Below, in pieces: positions 4,148 through 5,022 of a stretch of 5,022 nt of DNA. This stretch comes from DATKQI01 sp035532755 (GTDB lineage: Bacteria > Pseudomonadota > Alphaproteobacteria > Acetobacterales > Acetobacteraceae), in assembly GCA_035532755.1 (NCBI GenBank), contig DATKQI010000333.1:1-5022 (forward strand). The letters are read 5' to 3'. Position numbers and translations under genes: made by a program. The notes under the pieces are model-generated. The model worked only from the letters and a program-made list of their open reading frames with translations, was not told the origin of the DNA and ran no database searches. The stretch's first letter is position 1; every line of letters begins with the position of its first letter.

Positions 4148-5022
4148 CGCGATCTCGAGCGCGCGGAGCACGGCGTTGCGCGCGAGCGACACCTTGTGGG
4201 CGTTGTGGGCCAGCGGGCGGGCGTCGGCGAAGCCCGCATCGACCGCCGCCCGCGCCTGGGGCGAGCCGATGCGGGTGCCGGCGAGCCGCGTCTCGCTCGC
4301 ATCGAGCCGCCATGGGCGGTGCGCCACCGAACCGAGCGCGATGCGGGCCGCACGGACCACCTCGCCGTCCATCTCCACCGCGACCGCCGCCGAGACGGTG
4401 GCGTATTCGTAGGATTCGCGCTCGCGTATCTTGACGTAGGCCGAGCGCGGAGCCGGGGCCGGCAGCTCGATGCCGACGATCAGCTCCCCCTGCCGCAGCA
4501 CGTTGTGCCGCTCCGGCCCGTCCGCCGGCAGGGTGTGGAAGGTACGCGCGGGGATGCGCCGCCCGCCATTTTCCGATTCGGTCACGATCTGCGCATCCAG
4601 CGCCGCCAGCGCCACCGCCGGGTCCGAGGGCTGGGTGGCGACGCAGGCGTCCGTCCAGCCGAAGATCGCGTGCCGGTCATTCACGCCGTGCAGCGCGGCG
4701 CAGCCGGAACCGGGAGTGCGCTTGTTGCACGGCAGCGCCTCCTCCGCCCGGTAGTACGGGCAGCGCGTCCGCTGGACCGGGTTGCCGCCGACGGTTGCGA
4801 GGTTGCGCAACTGCGCCGATGCCGCCTTCAGGATCGATTGCGACAGCACCGGGTAATCCCGCGCAACCGCGGCGTGCTGGGCCGCATCGTTCAGCCGCAC
4901 CAGCGCGCCGATCCGCAGCCCCCCGCCCGGCAGTTCCGCGATCCGGTCGAGGCCCGGAATGCGGGAGACATCCACCACGCGCGCGGGCACGGCGATGCCG
5001 AGCCGCATCCAGTTGAGCAGCT
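4133..5022 (-). CDS. Molybdenum hydroxylase FAD-binding subunit with [4Fe-4S] site (PaoB-like), 5' end missing
   Basis: The frame is open to the right edge: four whole codons (LLNW) precede the first visible ATG at 5008. That ATG is internal, because LLNWMRLGIAVPARVVDVSRIPGL matches the interior of the family after its N-terminal FAD loop. About 295 residues are visible; by comparison with the roughly 320-residue E. coli PaoB, some tens of residues are missing. Visible features, numbered from M at 5008: the FAD-contacting ATVGGNP (71-77) and an insertion with four cysteines C83, C94, C103 and C122 (RTRCPYYR, PCNKRTPGSGC, DAC). This layout marks the PaoB-type subunits that carry an extra [4Fe-4S] cluster, which ordinary xanthine dehydrogenase FAD subunits lack. 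The C-terminal CO-dehydrogenase-flavoprotein domain begins near YVKIRERESYEYATVSAAVAV. The subunit relays electrons from the [2Fe-2S] protein to FAD. Its final acceptor and the complex's cellular location (the signal-bearing subunit would be upstream) cannot be read here. It is co-directional with the catalytic-subunit gene downstream. Confidence 0.92.
   Translation of the reverse strand, partial: LLNWMRLGIAVPARVVDVSRIPGLDRIAELPGGGLRIGALVRLNDAAQHAAVARDYPVLSQSILKAASAQLRNLATVGGNPVQRTRCPYYRAEEALPCNKRTPGSGCAALHGVNDRHAIFGWTDACVATQPSDPAVALAALDAQIVTESENGGRRIPARTFHTLPADGPERHNVLRQGELIVGIELPAPAPRSAYVKIRERESYEYATVSAAVAVEMDGEVVRAARIALGSVAHRPWRLDASETRLAGTRIGSPQARAAVDAGFADARPLAHNAHKVSLARNAVLRALEIAGGMA

Noticed and set aside
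1450..4434. A 994-codon open frame on the + strand opposite the hydroxylase genes
   Set aside because: It is antisense to two clearly recognised genes, is rich in H, R, A and G with no recognisable domain, and runs through the intergenic repeats. Long antisense frames are expected where third positions are almost always G or C.
1..5022. tRNA, rRNA, riboswitch, complete insertion sequence or phage attachment site
   Set aside because: I saw no cloverleaf, no conserved rRNA segments, no aptamer-like leader and no transposase or integrase frame; the gaps are short and accounted for by the hairpins and repeats listed.

Overview
The window is clearly high in G+C, with G or C in nearly all third codon positions, and is densely coded. 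Its gene content is an NTF2-like DUF1348 protein, an Rrf2 regulator paired with a flavoprotein disulfide oxidoreductase, and a PaoB/PaoC-type molybdenum hydroxylase. It also carries short 'CCGGC-GAAG-GCCGG' extragenic palindromes. Together these suggest an alphaproteobacterium, perhaps a sphingomonad. That placement is inference from gene style and repeats; the window holds no rRNA or other marker gene.

Layout from left to right: (1) The 3' end of a DUF1348/SnoaL-like gene on the + strand (1-258). (2) A convergent gap of 73 bp whose left part is a perfect 24-bp palindrome that includes the last two bases of the DUF1348 stop codon. (3) A minus-strand two-gene unit: an Rrf2-family regulator (1215-1679) whose 3' end overlaps the start of a thioredoxin-reductase-like flavoprotein (332-1225). 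A 9-bp-arm inverted repeat covers the regulator's start codon and its predicted -10 box, which fits autorepression of the pair, possibly from a leaderless mRNA. (4) A 118-bp gap carrying a degenerate extragenic palindrome and a small hairpin. (5) A minus-strand molybdenum hydroxylase operon that enters from the right edge: the FAD/[4Fe-4S] subunit (PaoB-like, 4133 to beyond 5022) followed by the molybdopterin-binding catalytic subunit (PaoC-like, 1798-3927). In PaoABC-type operons a [2Fe-2S] subunit usually precedes the FAD gene; here it would lie outside the window.

The most interesting structure is the junction between the two hydroxylase genes. A perfect 17-bp direct repeat (3922-3938 and 4131-4147), spaced 209 bp apart, flanks a block of three hairpin-forming extragenic palindromes. 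One copy holds the stop of the FAD-subunit gene. The other holds the ribosome binding site and start of the catalytic-subunit gene. Removing one copy plus the block would exactly restore an ATGA stop/start overlap with a purine-rich ribosome binding site. The block therefore looks like an insertion into a tightly coupled gene junction. The block is itself open in the frame that starts at the duplicated ATG, so ATGA overlaps exist at both of its ends.

Functionally, the right half encodes electron transfer (FAD plus [4Fe-4S]) and catalysis (molybdenum cofactor) for an aldehyde or N-heterocycle hydroxylase. The left pair looks like a small redox-responsive unit. Nothing in the sequence shows that the two units share regulation.
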